Source of the DNA: Ectobacillus antri
Lineage (GTDB): Bacteria; Bacillota; Bacilli; Bacillales; Bacillaceae_G
Reading direction: 5' to 3'
DNA length: 64,000 nt
Assembly: GCF_003852715.1 (NCBI RefSeq)
Contig: NZ_RIAV01000012.1
Location: forward strand, 1 to 64,000
Positions 46,184-58,121 of this stretch are shown here, piece by piece. A program made the position numbers and the translations under genes. How positions within the stretch are numbered: the first letter of the stretch is position 1; the number at the start of each line of letters is the position of its first letter. The notes beneath the pieces were generated by a model. The model made no database searches. It had not been told where the DNA came from and saw only the letters and a list, made by a program, of their open reading frames with translations.

Positions 46184-48277
46184 ATGCCCTTAGTAAATAC
46201 GGAGTTGATTGCAATAAGAAAGAATTTATTCAACAAAATATTCTACTTGATCGCTGCAAATATCGTGATTTCACTTTTATTTTTATCTGTATATAAATTA
46301 TTTATATATCATTTTAATATTGATACATTGATTCATAATGAGTATAGCAATCTAAGCAAGTTTGGATTTAATATCATTATTTTACTCCTCATTTTTGGAT
46401 TGTCTGTGAAGTGGCAATTAAGAACATTTCAATATCTTAAAACGAAACCGTGGGTGTTATTCTTTTTTAAGGTGACTTTTATGTTACTGGTTTCCTTAGC
46501 TGCGTCACTTATTGTGAATTATTACTTTCAGTACTTTCAACACCTAATGGATCCCATTTCGACAAACACATGGATTATTGAAAACACAAGAATTTATTTT
46601 GCTGGTGCTTTATATTTATTTTTTTTATTTTTATTCATGTATGCGTTAATAGGAAGTGTTTTCGTCAGTTCTTTTCTCACAAGTTTCTTTTTAATAATGA
46701 TTGGATTTGTTCATTACAATAAATTGCTTATTCGTGTAGAACCGTTATATCCATTTGACTATAAGCAGATTTCACAATTAAAAGATGTTATACCGATGAT
46801 TTCAGCGTATGTATCACTACCAAAAATGATACTAGCTATTATCTCGTTTTTGCTTATCATGGCTTTGATGATTTTCTTGCCCAATATAACAATAAGCCTT
46901 GGGTTAAGAGGAGGAATACTCGTTGTATCCTTAACTATGTTGTATGCATACTCCTTTTTTCCAAAAACTTTTATGAACTCTTTTATGAAAAAGAATCATG
47001 TAACGATTGTAAAGTGGAATCAAATTGAGAATTATCAAGTAAATGGATTCCTCTTCGGCTTTATTTCAAATTTGCAAGATGAGGGTTTTCAAAAACCAAA
47101 AGGATACTCAAAGAAAAAAGTTCGAGAGACGGCGAAAAAATATATCAGTAATTCAGATAAGAATTCTATCCACACAAATCAATTACCAAATATTATTTAT
47201 CTTATGAGTGAGTCGTTTTGGGATCCAACAAAGATTAATGTTGCGTTTAGCAGTGATCCCATACCACATCTTCGCCAATTCATGAATAAATATTCTTCTG
47301 GATATGTTCTTTCTCCTGTATTTGGCGGTGCGACGGCAAATGTTGAATTTGAGGCACTAACAGGTTTTACGACTTCCTTTCTTAATGCAGGTGTAATACC
47401 CTATCAGGATATAATGGATAAAAAAACATTTGTTCCATCTGTTGTTAGTGATTTAGAAAGAAAGGGCTACAGTTCACTTGCTATTCATCCTTTTAATAAA
47501 GTGTTTTATAAACGCAACGTCGTCTATGATACGCTAGGTTTTGACAAGTTTTTAGATCAAGAAACGATGAAGAACAATGATAAAACAAAAGGTGGAGTCA
47601 TTACAGATCAATCTTTAATGTTTGAGATTCTAGACAACATAAAAAAACAAGCTAAACCACTTTTTATTCATGCTGTATCCATGCAAAATCATATGCCTTA
47701 CAATCCTGGCGCTTATGAGGAAAATCAAATTAAAGTGCATGGACTTACACCTGAATCCACGTCAATTCTAGAAGTATATACTGAAGGAATTAGGAAATCG
47801 GATGAAGCGTTACAATTATTATTGGAGGAAATACAACAATTACACGAGCCGACGATTGTTTTGTTTTGGGGCGATCACCTTCCGATTCTTGGTGCAAATA
47901 TGAGCGTCTACAAAGAAGCAGGATACGATGATGGAAATCCAGATATAAATGAATATAGATACTTTGAAACACCACTCTTAATTTATTCTAATTTTGAAAC
48001 TGAACAAAAGACATATGAGTGTATTAGTCCGTTTTACTTAGCACAGATTCTTTACGAAACATGCGGGCTGCAAAAGCCATCATTTTATAACTTATTGGCT
48101 GAGCTAAGGGAACAAATGGGAATTCAAGCCATTAAAGGTTCTATGATAATGGGCAGTAATCGAGAGTCGATTAAAAATCCCACAAAGAAACAGAAACAGT
48201 TATTAGAAGATTATAGATTGCTTCAATATGATTTGTTGATAGGGAGACAGTATAGTTTAGATTTACTGTATCGTTAA
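46184..48277 (+). CDS. LTA synthase-like membrane sulfatase
   Basis: 697 residues. Five to seven N-terminal membrane helices (to about residue 285), then an extracellular alkaline-phosphatase-superfamily domain: NIIYLMSESFWDPT (metal Glu), the nucleophile Thr in FGGATANVEFEALTG, and VLFWGDHLPILG (metal Asp/His). This is the layout of LtaS/YfnI/YqgS enzymes that move glycerol-phosphate from phosphatidylglycerol to lipoteichoic acid. Only a weak AAGAG precedes the ATG, so the start is uncertain. Members of this class may also modify other glycopolymers. Confidence 0.85.
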   Translation: MPLVNTELIAIRKNLFNKIFYLIAANIVISLLFLSVYKLFIYHFNIDTLIHNEYSNLSKFGFNIIILLLIFGLSVKWQLRTFQYLKTKPWVLFFFKVTFMLLVSLAASLIVNYYFQYFQHLMDPISTNTWIIENTRIYFAGALYLFFLFLFMYALIGSVFVSSFLTSFFLIMIGFVHYNKLLIRVEPLYPFDYKQISQLKDVIPMISAYVSLPKMILAIISFLLIMALMIFLPNITISLGLRGGILVVSLTMLYAYSFFPKTFMNSFMKKNHVTIVKWNQIENYQVNGFLFGFISNLQDEGFQKPKGYSKKKVRETAKKYISNSDKNSIHTNQLPNIIYLMSESFWDPTKINVAFSSDPIPHLRQFMNKYSSGYVLSPVFGGATANVEFEALTGFTTSFLNAGVIPYQDIMDKKTFVPSVVSDLERKGYSSLAIHPFNKVFYKRNVVYDTLGFDKFLDQETMKNNDKTKGGVITDQSLMFEILDNIKKQAKPLFIHAVSMQNHMPYNPGAYEENQIKVHGLTPESTSILEVYTEGIRKSDEALQLLLEEIQQLHEPTIVLFWGDHLPILGANMSVYKEAGYDDGNPDINEYRYFETPLLIYSNFETEQKTYECISPFYLAQILYETCGLQKPSFYNLLAELREQMGIQAIKGSMIMGSNRESIKNPTKKQKQLLEDYRLLQYDLLIGRQYSLDLLYR

Positions 48278-48313
48278 AAAGCTGAAGATTCATTGAGAAT
48301 ACTTCAGCTTTAA
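48278..48313 (+). terminator. Terminator of the LTA-synthase-like gene
   Basis: AAAGCTGAAG-attcattgagaata-CTTCAGCTTT right after the stop codon. Confidence 0.8.
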
Positions 48314-48617
48314 CTCTGTTTCCTATCAAACGCTTACTTGTTTAAAGATTTTAAACGAGGGCTTATCGCTACTCTATTCCTATTTTTGCATTTTTTTACA
48401 AAAGTATATGAACTAAGAAGGGCCATCTAAACTTGTACAAACACATAAGGAGTTTTTACAAGTCGTATTGAGGTCACCAGTCTGTTAAAGCGCACCAAAA
48501 ATAAAACGATTACAAATAACCCAAATATTGTTACAAACCTTCATTCCCCTACTTTCACTATTTCTACACATCGTTTATGTTATGATAAAGATAACTAATC
48601 GGATGTGGGAGGATTAT
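48314..48617 (+). other. Intergenic region before mutT
   Basis: 304 bp without a gene. A TATGATAAAG -10-like sequence about 40 bp before the mutT start is the only feature I can name. Confidence 0.5.
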
Positions 48618-49013
48618 ATGAAAAAATCAATTAAAGTCGTCGCAGCGATTATTGAAAATGAGAACCATGAAATCTTATGCGCTCTGCGCTCACCGCAAAT
48701 GGCGATTCCAAACATGTGGGAGTTTCCGGGCGGCAAGGTGGAACAAAACGAAGAATTATTTTCCGCACTAGAACGAGAAATTGCAGAAGAGCTAGGCTGT
48801 AAGGTAGAAGCTTATGAATTATTCAACGATCATACGCATGAATACGAAGCGTTTATCATTAATCTTATCTCTATTAAATGCAAAATCATAGAAGGCACGC
48901 CAATTCCAGCGGAGCACTCTAAATTAATCTGGCTGAAGAGAGAAAACCTTGCTTCTTTGAAATGGGCACCAGCTGATATTCCGGCTGTCGAACAGCTCAT
49001 AAACGAAAGATAG
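48618..49013 (+). CDS. mutT: MutT-type Nudix hydrolase
   Basis: 131 residues; ATG at 48618 after GGGAGGATTAT, and in-frame codons upstream lack a site. The Nudix box is GGKVEQNEELFSALEREIAE followed by ELGC, complete (GX5EX7REUXEEXGU). PNMWEFPGGK resembles the 8-oxo-dGTP/CTP pyrophosphohydrolase group. It cleans modified nucleotides. Convergent with the PLD-helicase gene; both end at the same hairpin. Confidence 0.88.
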   Translation: MKKSIKVVAAIIENENHEILCALRSPQMAIPNMWEFPGGKVEQNEELFSALEREIAEELGCKVEAYELFNDHTHEYEAFIINLISIKCKIIEGTPIPAEHSKLIWLKRENLASLKWAPADIPAVEQLINER

Positions 49014-49037
49014 TCCTCTCGATTTGAGAGGACTATT
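49007..49037. terminator. Bidirectional terminator between mutT and the helicase gene
   Basis: ATAGTCCTCTC-gattt-GAGAGGACTATTTT; it overlaps the mutT stop codon and the helicase 3' end. Confidence 0.8.
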
Positions 49038-51930
49038 TTGCTGCTTGAATATACTGATATAGTTTGTACACAACGGGCTGTTCCATTATTAAATGCATAT
49101 GTACAACCGGAATTTCTTTTCCTTTTTTATCGTGCATGACAGTCTGTACAATATGATCTCTATCAGGAAGTGCTTTTCCTAAATAATAGAAATCTATCCC
49201 TTCATCATCATCCTTCTTCACAAACACATGAAGATCAATCCCACGTTCCTTTGCCTGTATAATGGTTTTAACCTCTTCTGATTGTAGAGTACGATTGCTT
49301 CTTGTCGACCACTTTAAAACATCGGGACTGATGAATTCTTCCGCATAGTTTGTACTCGATTCAATGTCCTCTTTTTTATGATACGTAACAAAAATTGGAC
49401 AAGTTTGATACTTTGTTTTATAGCCGTACATCGTGGAGCTTTCATCATGCTCCCAATTCAATAGCTTACAGGCGTCCTTCCTTGTATACTTCTCATACAA
49501 CGTTAACGGACGTTCGCTGCTGTATAAATTACTTTTCTCCCTCGCGCATCGGATAATATCAACAACCAAATCGTGAAAATATGGATTAGCTTGAAGCGCA
49601 TTTGCAAGCGTTTCATTAAAGGAAATACGGTTGTCATGATGAAATTGTACAATTGGCAGTTCGCCATACTTCATCCTATTAGCCTGTGTAAAGAATGATA
49701 AATCCAATATACGCCGAACAGACATCATCGTTCGATCATCCGTGCGACAATTCAATGCTCGAAGTGCTTCAAGAAACGCACCGTAGCTTACTTCTTTTTG
49801 ATGCAGCAGCATATCCAACAGCACAACTTCATGCCTGCGCTTTCCGTTTAATACTTCAAGTGAAAGCATGGTCAGCACCTTGTTTTCATAATCACTTATT
49901 CCCGGAATCTCTTCCTTGATTTTTAATAAAAACTGCACATAGTTGCCATATTCATTCGCAATAACGACTGGGTCAATAGAATGGTTTGTTAAAAAATCAT
50001 ATAATAACGGAACCCTCCCAATTCTGTTTTTCAATTCCTTATATGCCTCTCTTAAGAGCTTTAACGCAGTCAGATTGCTTGTGTTGATCGATTTAAAGAT
50101 TTGCTTTTTCGCCACTTCTTCAAAGTTAATTGTCGATATCCCTTTGATGTAGCTCGTATCCTTCATACGTCTACGAATATTATCCTTATTCTGCGATTTA
50201 TCCCCAGACAACGCCATAGGAATTAAGTAATTGTTTTTATAGTTGCCGATAAAGTCAATAATCGTCACGTATTCCTTTGATTCGTGCTTGCGCAGACCGC
50301 GGCCGAGCTGCTGGATAAAAATAATGCTCGACTGCGTTTGCCGCAACATTACCACTTGATTGATGCAAGGAATATCAATTCCTTCATTAAAAATTTCCAC
50401 CGTTAAAATATAATCCAGCAAACCGTTTTCTAGCTCGTTTACACGGCGCTCTCGTTCCTCCTGCGAATCATCTCCAGTTAACGCAACAGTTCGATAGCCT
50501 CTTTCATTTAATTGCACGGAAAGCGCCTTTGCTTCTTCTTTTCGACTGCAAAACATCAATCCTTTCACCTTCTCGCCAGAAAAACCGTAGTACGTGATTT
50601 TATCAATAATATGCTTCACGCGCTCTTCTGCCACAAGGTGCTGCGTTAGGGTAGCATCCTCAATGAGTTGCCCATTGTATTCTATATCCGTTACGCCAAA
50701 ATAATGAAACGGACAGAGCATATCCTCTTCTAGCGCCTCCTGCAGGCGAATTTCATAGGCGATGTTGTAATCAAACAATGCATATATATTGAAATCATCG
50801 GTCCGCTCCGGCGTCGCAGTCATTCCCATGAAAAATTGCGGCTTGAAATAATCAATTACTTTTTGATATGTTTGTGCACCTGCCCTATGTACCTCATCTA
50901 TCAAGATATAATCAAACTCGTTACGAACAAATGTGTGTAAATAATTATCTCTTGTAATGGTTTGAATCGTCGCAAATACATACTTTGCATTCGTTTGCTT
51001 ATTGGAGCCGGATAAAATCCCAAAATCCTCTTCACGACCACCAAAAATCTTCTGAAAATCTGCTTTTGCTTTCTTGAGAATTTGCTCTCGGTGCACAATA
51101 AAAAGCATCCTCTTTGGGGCATATCTCCTTACATCAAATGCCGCTAAATATGTCTTTCCTGTACCAGTTGCGGATATAATCAAACCTTTATCCTTACCAG
51201 CAGCCCGCAACGCTTCAATCTGTGAAAGCGCAGCCTGCTGCATGTTATTAGGCTTAATCTTTAATGCTTCCTCAATCGGGTTTTCCGGGTACTTTGGAAA
51301 CGACTCTATCACTCCGCTAAAATCTCTTTGTGGATTACTTCGGGCGTATATTTTTTCATACTCCTCAATCCAAGCTTCCGATAAAACATCGGCTTCTTCC
51401 CACACCTCTTCAAACTGATTTTTAAAATGATGTACAATTTCCCCGTTTTCATGCGATGTCAGCTTGACGTTCCATTCATAGTTCACCTTCAAAGCATGCG
51501 CAGTAAGATTTGAGCTCCCTACAATTAAAGAATAGTAAGTGTCATGATGAAAGATATAGCCTTTGGAATGAAATCCTTTTATATCCGTCAAACGCACTTC
51601 TACATTTTCAATCTTCAACAACTCTTTAAAGACCTTTGGCTTGTTAAAGCTTAAAAATGTAGAGGTTAAAATGCGACCTTTCACGCCCTTTGCTTTCAAA
51701 TCAAGAAAATGAGACTTCAGCGTAGCCAATCCGCTTTCGGTGATAAATGCAACTGAAAAAAGAAAAGACTTACAACTCTCCAATTCCTCCAGCATCGTGT
51801 TCAACACATGCTCGTTTGTTTTCGTGTCATTTACAAGTAGCTGTGGTTTATATTTCCCTTGTTTCCCAAGCTGTTTATCAATGAAACCCGTATGTAATGA
51901 TACTTCTAAATTTCTAACTAGATTCTCCAT
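49033..51930 (-). CDS. PLD nuclease - DEAD/DEAH helicase - DUF3427 protein
   Basis: 965 residues from ATG at 51930 (only GGTGATCGA upstream; an in-frame ATG 21 codons earlier has no site). Residues about 40-180: phospholipase-D-like nuclease (FHSKGYIFHHD and IVGSSNLTAHA). About 230-570: superfamily 2 helicase with Walker A ISATGTGKTYLAAF, DEVH box LIDEVHRAG, GMTATPERT and motif VI QQLGRGLRKHE. The rest is DUF3427, ending in a region that may bind DNA or a modification. Fusions of this layout occur patchily across bacteria and are suspected in DNA repair or phage defence. Single gene with its own AT-rich upstream region. Confidence 0.9.
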   Translation of the reverse strand: MENLVRNLEVSLHTGFIDKQLGKQGKYKPQLLVNDTKTNEHVLNTMLEELESCKSFLFSVAFITESGLATLKSHFLDLKAKGVKGRILTSTFLSFNKPKVFKELLKIENVEVRLTDIKGFHSKGYIFHHDTYYSLIVGSSNLTAHALKVNYEWNVKLTSHENGEIVHHFKNQFEEVWEEADVLSEAWIEEYEKIYARSNPQRDFSGVIESFPKYPENPIEEALKIKPNNMQQAALSQIEALRAAGKDKGLIISATGTGKTYLAAFDVRRYAPKRMLFIVHREQILKKAKADFQKIFGGREEDFGILSGSNKQTNAKYVFATIQTITRDNYLHTFVRNEFDYILIDEVHRAGAQTYQKVIDYFKPQFFMGMTATPERTDDFNIYALFDYNIAYEIRLQEALEEDMLCPFHYFGVTDIEYNGQLIEDATLTQHLVAEERVKHIIDKITYYGFSGEKVKGLMFCSRKEEAKALSVQLNERGYRTVALTGDDSQEERERRVNELENGLLDYILTVEIFNEGIDIPCINQVVMLRQTQSSIIFIQQLGRGLRKHESKEYVTIIDFIGNYKNNYLIPMALSGDKSQNKDNIRRRMKDTSYIKGISTINFEEVAKKQIFKSINTSNLTALKLLREAYKELKNRIGRVPLLYDFLTNHSIDPVVIANEYGNYVQFLLKIKEEIPGISDYENKVLTMLSLEVLNGKRRHEVVLLDMLLHQKEVSYGAFLEALRALNCRTDDRTMMSVRRILDLSFFTQANRMKYGELPIVQFHHDNRISFNETLANALQANPYFHDLVVDIIRCAREKSNLYSSERPLTLYEKYTRKDACKLLNWEHDESSTMYGYKTKYQTCPIFVTYHKKEDIESSTNYAEEFISPDVLKWSTRSNRTLQSEEVKTIIQAKERGIDLHVFVKKDDDEGIDFYYLGKALPDRDHIVQTVMHDKKGKEIPVVHMHLIMEQPVVYKLYQYIQAAK

Positions 51931-52386
51931 TCGATCACCATTTATATCCAAGTTTAGTGATTTAATTGTAATATTGTAGGAAGGTGATTGCAATTTATAT
52001 TGGTAATCTAGTCAGTTTCATTACAAGCGCGGAAAATACTGTTAGGTGCGCCTCCCACCACAAACAATTACAAGATAACAAATGAGATTTTTCCATCCAA
52101 ACTATTCTATGAAAATCCCTGTTGTATCCAAATAAAAGTATGCACAACTACTAACACTACCTTATAGTGATAAATACAATCTGGCATTCATAGGTATATA
52201 TGAGACAATCCTGACTACAACTAGAGAAATCATACAAGAATACAACGCTCTACGTGAGGCATCAAAACATACATATTAAAAACATGTTCCAATGTCTTGA
52301 TGGAAAGAGGACAAACAGGTGCGCCTAGAGAACAAATGAAGAAAGCATGCCATTCACTCATCTTAAATTTTATAATCATATTTAGA
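51931..52386. other. Intergenic region between helicase and katG
   Basis: No gene. The AT-rich stretch carries presumed divergent promoters. A segment at about 52285-52335 (gatggaaagaggacaaacaggtgcgcc) faintly resembles R1 copies, too weakly to annotate as one. Confidence 0.5.
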
Positions 52387-52401
52387 TAATAATAATTGTA
52401 A
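52387..52401 (+). promoter_or_regulatory. PerR box 1 before katG
   Basis: TAATAATAATTGTAA matches TTATAATNATTATAA at 12 of its 14 specified positions. Confidence 0.7.
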
Positions 52402-52414
52402 TTTAAAATTTATT

Positions 52415-52429
52415 TTAGTATGATTATAA
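52415..52429 (+). promoter_or_regulatory. PerR box 2 before katG
   Basis: TTAGTATGATTATAA matches TTATAATNATTATAA at 12 of 14 positions, 28 bp after box 1 and overlapping a TATGAT -10-like sequence. Confidence 0.7.
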
Positions 52430-54676
<2,247 letters not shown>

Positions 54677-54682
54677 AAAGAA

Positions 54683-54728
54683 ACAGCACGCAAGCGCCGT
54701 TTTTACGGAAGCTTGCGTGCTGTTTTAT
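54683..54728 (+). terminator. katG terminator
   Basis: CAGCACGCAAGC-(loop)-GCTTGCGTGCTG followed by TTTTATTT. Confidence 0.9.
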
Positions 54729-54830
54729 TTAAACTTTTACGAATAAGCCCCCCGTCCTCTCATATAATGGCTTTGAACAAGGTAACAAACACCCAAGCAT
54801 CCTGTTACACACTACGAGAGGGGGAGAAAC

Positions 54831-56213
54831 ATGGATATCTTTCTGACTGTTTTGAATATCGCACTGTTTCTTGGACTTATTGCTATTTTATATCGAATGC
54901 AACAAAAGCAGGTTTCCTTTTCTAAGCGCGTTTTTGCCGCTTTAGGGTTAGGTCTTATTTTCGGTCTTATTCTGAATCAAGTTTATGGCATAACATCTGA
55001 GGTGACAAGCGAATCCATCAATTGGTTTAACATCGTCGGCAGCGGTTATGTAAAGCTCCTGCAGATGATTGTGATGCCGCTCATTTTCGTATCCATTGTA
55101 GTTGCTTTCACAAAACTGAAGCTTACCAAAAACATTGGCAAAATCAGTGTCCTTGTTATCGGTATTTTACTTGGCACAACCGCTATTTCATCAGCCATTG
55201 GAATTGGTGTTGCTTTAGGCTTTGGCCTTGACGGCATTGAATTAGACCAAGGTGCTGCCGAAACAGCGCGAAATGAATTATTAAAGCCAAGAGCTGCGGC
55301 AGTGCAAGAGATGACACTTCCGCAACAAATTGTTGAGTTTCTGCCAAGCAACCCGTTTCAAGATTTAACTGGCGCACGTCCAACATCTACTATCGCGGTT
55401 TTAATATTTGCAGCTATTATTGGTCTTGCCTATCTCGGTGTGAATCGCAGAGACCCTGAGCAAGGCGCATTTTTCGCAAAAATCATTGATACACTTTACG
55501 CGATTACCATGAGAGTCGTCACCCTCATTCTGCGTTTAACGCCATACGGCATTCTTGCCATTATCACCAAGGTTGCCGCAACAAGCGACTATGATGCCAT
55601 CGCCAAATTAGGGAAGTTCGTCATTGCTTCATACGTTGCACTGATTCTAATGTTCATCGTGCATCTGCTTTTATTGATGCTCGCAAAACTAAATCCTTCT
55701 CAATATGTCAAAAAAGCATTTCCGACTTTAACATTCGCCTTTACGTCACGCACAAGCGCTGGTACGTTACCATTAAACATTAAAACCCAAACAAAGGATC
55801 TAGGTGTGTCCGAGGGCATCGCCAACTTCGCCGCCTCCTTTGGACTTTCTATCGGCCAAAATGGCTGCGCCGGCATTTACCCAGCCATGCTAGCAGTCAT
55901 GGTCGCACCAGCGGCAGGCGTTGATCCAACCAGCTTCTCTTTCATTCTTACACTGATTCTAGTTGTCGCAATTAGCTCATTCGGTGTTGCGGGTGTCGGG
56001 GGCGGTGCCACCTTCGCGGCTCTCATCGTCCTATCCGTCATGAATCTTCCGGTAGCCATTGTCGGTCTCCTGATTTCAGTGGAGCCCTTAATCGACATGG
56101 GACGTACCGCCTTAAATGTTAGCGGCAGCATGACCGCAGGGGTACTGACAAGTAAGGCGACAGGTGAATTGGATACTGCTGTTTATGCGCAAAAAGAGCT
56201 TGCAGAGGCATAA
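54831..56213 (+). CDS. tcyP: L-cystine symporter TcyP
   Basis: 460 residues; GAGGGGGAGAAAC before ATG. Dicarboxylate/amino acid:cation symporter family with about eight helices and two re-entrant loops: TFAFTSRTSAGTLPLNIKTQ and SIGQNGCAGIYPAMLAVM. Length and sequence fit B. subtilis TcyP. Imports cystine with sodium or protons. Next to katG, consistent with thiol and peroxide stress physiology, though it is transcribed separately. Confidence 0.92.
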   Translation: MDIFLTVLNIALFLGLIAILYRMQQKQVSFSKRVFAALGLGLIFGLILNQVYGITSEVTSESINWFNIVGSGYVKLLQMIVMPLIFVSIVVAFTKLKLTKNIGKISVLVIGILLGTTAISSAIGIGVALGFGLDGIELDQGAAETARNELLKPRAAAVQEMTLPQQIVEFLPSNPFQDLTGARPTSTIAVLIFAAIIGLAYLGVNRRDPEQGAFFAKIIDTLYAITMRVVTLILRLTPYGILAIITKVAATSDYDAIAKLGKFVIASYVALILMFIVHLLLLMLAKLNPSQYVKKAFPTLTFAFTSRTSAGTLPLNIKTQTKDLGVSEGIANFAASFGLSIGQNGCAGIYPAMLAVMVAPAAGVDPTSFSFILTLILVVAISSFGVAGVGGGATFAALIVLSVMNLPVAIVGLLISVEPLIDMGRTALNVSGSMTAGVLTSKATGELDTAVYAQKELAEA

Positions 56214-56246
56214 ACTTCTAAACAAACGTTTGTTTAAACAGCAAAA

Positions 56247-56276
56247 GAGGTGGGCTATATGCCCGCCTCTTTATTA
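56247..56276. terminator. Bidirectional terminator after tcyP
   Basis: AAAGAGGTGGGC-tatat-GCCCGCCTCTTTATT, between two converging genes. Confidence 0.85.
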
Positions 56277-56289
56277 TGCTAGTCTACTC

Positions 56290-57750
56290 CTATTGCCCTT
56301 GCCCTAATGAATAGCCTCTCTCGCCATTAAACTTGTATAAGTTTTCGATTTTGATAAAGTCTAAATCGATTTGATAAATTCGGTTTAACAGCTCCACAAT
56401 TTCTTTGTTGCTATTTCCTAGCACCTCGTTACATTCAAATCGGCAACGCCAGTGATCTGTTGTAAATGTTTCTGGAAAGCCTTGCGGATATACCTTTACG
56501 CCCCGATTTGTAATCAACGCCAAATTGAAATGCGGACCAGCTACTTCCTCTAGCTTTTTCCCAATCTCGTTAGGAGTAAGCTCATTGTTAAACAGAAACA
56601 CATCTACTCCAACTAACTCACGAACCACATCTGGTTTCGGACGATTCTTTACCGCTGGATCACTTTGAAATTGTGTAGCTTCCTTAGATGCTACAGCCTT
56701 ATACTTGATTGGTGTATACGTAATAGGCTGTTGACCCAATCTTTGAATGACCGCTTCTGCAAACTCCATTGTCCCAACGGAACGGCCGCCCTTCGCGATA
56801 TCTACCGTATGAATACCATCTTCTAATGTTTTTAACCATGCGTTATGAATACGAGCAGCCACCTCAGGCTGACCAATATGAACGAGCATCATAATCGCGC
56901 CGTGAATAAGACCTGATGGATTGGCGATACCCTTACCTGCGATATCTGGCGCACTGCCATGAATCGCTTCAAACATCGCAATCTGGTCGCCGATGTTAGC
57001 AGAACCGGCAAGCCCTACACTGCCTGTTAGCTGCGCGGCTACATCAGATGCGATATCTCCATACAGGTTAGGCATAACAATCACATCAAAGTCTTGTGGC
57101 GCATCCGCAATTTTCGCCATGCCAATATCAATAATCCAATGTTCTGTCGCAATTTCCGGGTACTCCTTAGCAACCTCTTTAAATACTTTATGAAACAGAC
57201 CATCCGTTAATTTCATAATGTTGTCTTTCGTAAAGCACGTTACTTTTTTTCGATTATTTTTTCTTGCATACTCAAACGCATACCTTACGATTTTTTCCGT
57301 TCCCGGACGGGTAATCAATTTAAGACATTGCACAACTTCCGGTGTTTGTTGGTGTTCAATTCCCGCATACAAATCTTCTTCATTTTCACGGATAATCACA
57401 AGATTCATATTTGGATGCTTTGTTTCCACAAACGGTGCATAGGAAACATTCGGCCGCACATTAGCATACAATCCTAATGTTTTTCGAATGGTTACATTTA
57501 AGCTTTTATACCCTCCGCCTTGCGGTGTTGTAATAGGTCCTTTTAAAAACACCTTTGTCCGTCTAAGTGATTCCCAAGCCTCTTCCGGTATGCCCGAGGT
57601 ATTACCTGACAAATATACACTTTCCCCAATATCAATAAACTCCGGCTGAATCATAGCTCCCGCGCATTCTAAAATTCGCAGTGTTGCATCCATGATTTCA
57701 GGTCCAATTCCATCCCCTCTGGCAATTGTAACAGGTTGTTTATATGTCAT
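56290..57750 (-). CDS. Isocitrate/isopropylmalate dehydrogenase-family enzyme, Thermus-type IDH with C-terminal extension
   Basis: 486 residues; GGGGGGAG before ATG. Beta-decarboxylating dehydrogenase core: GDGIGPEIM, the substrate motif NVTIRKTLGLYANVRP, NLYGDIASDVAAQLTGSVGL, and FEAIHGSAPDIAGKGIANPS. After residue 340 comes an extra about 140-residue domain (VVRELVGVDVFLFNN, ITNRGVKVYPQG, DHWRCRFECN), as in Thermus thermophilus and Rickettsia-type IDH. The usual Bacillus Icd has about 423 residues and lacks this domain, so this is a second or acquired type. Cofactor choice cannot be settled by eye. Confidence 0.85.
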   Translation of the reverse strand: MTYKQPVTIARGDGIGPEIMDATLRILECAGAMIQPEFIDIGESVYLSGNTSGIPEEAWESLRRTKVFLKGPITTPQGGGYKSLNVTIRKTLGLYANVRPNVSYAPFVETKHPNMNLVIIRENEEDLYAGIEHQQTPEVVQCLKLITRPGTEKIVRYAFEYARKNNRKKVTCFTKDNIMKLTDGLFHKVFKEVAKEYPEIATEHWIIDIGMAKIADAPQDFDVIVMPNLYGDIASDVAAQLTGSVGLAGSANIGDQIAMFEAIHGSAPDIAGKGIANPSGLIHGAIMMLVHIGQPEVAARIHNAWLKTLEDGIHTVDIAKGGRSVGTMEFAEAVIQRLGQQPITYTPIKYKAVASKEATQFQSDPAVKNRPKPDVVRELVGVDVFLFNNELTPNEIGKKLEEVAGPHFNLALITNRGVKVYPQGFPETFTTDHWRCRFECNEVLGNSNKEIVELLNRIYQIDLDFIKIENLYKFNGERGYSLGQGQ

Positions 57751-57792
57751 GACTATTCTCCCCCCATAGATTAGTTGTTTCTACTGTCTGAC

Positions 57793-58083
57793 TTAATACT
57801 CTCTTATGACACGCCCCTCATACACCTCTTCAATATCAAAATCTCTATCACTCCCTGCCGCAAATCCCGCGATTTTAGATAAAAGGTTTTCCTCCGCCAT
57901 AGAGTATATATAGATAAATGGTACGAGCCCCTGTACGGTCTCTTCCATTCGCTCATAAGACTTAAACTTATAAAAATCAATGGCTTTTGCTACTACTTGT
58001 CTGATGCACTTTAGATGTTCCTTATCATAATTGTCTATTTCAGCAATCGTCTGTTTTACAAAATTCTCTAAGTTTGTACTCAT
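57793..58083 (-). CDS. Small acidic protein of unknown function
   Basis: 96 residues from ATG at 58083 (AAAGGAG upstream). Predicted helical, with KCIRQVVAKAIDFYKFKSYE and a conserved-looking tail FDIEEVYEGRVIREY. No membrane segment and no motif I know. It lies between the IDH-type gene and the DUF6671 gene, with a 38-bp gap to the latter and the same strand, so it may be cotranscribed with DUF6671. Confidence 0.6.
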   Translation of the reverse strand: MSTNLENFVKQTIAEIDNYDKEHLKCIRQVVAKAIDFYKFKSYERMEETVQGLVPFIYIYSMAEENLLSKIAGFAAGSDRDFDIEEVYEGRVIREY

Positions 58084-58121
58084 TACATACTCCTTTATCA
58101 TCAGTTTCTCATTGCTTGTAG

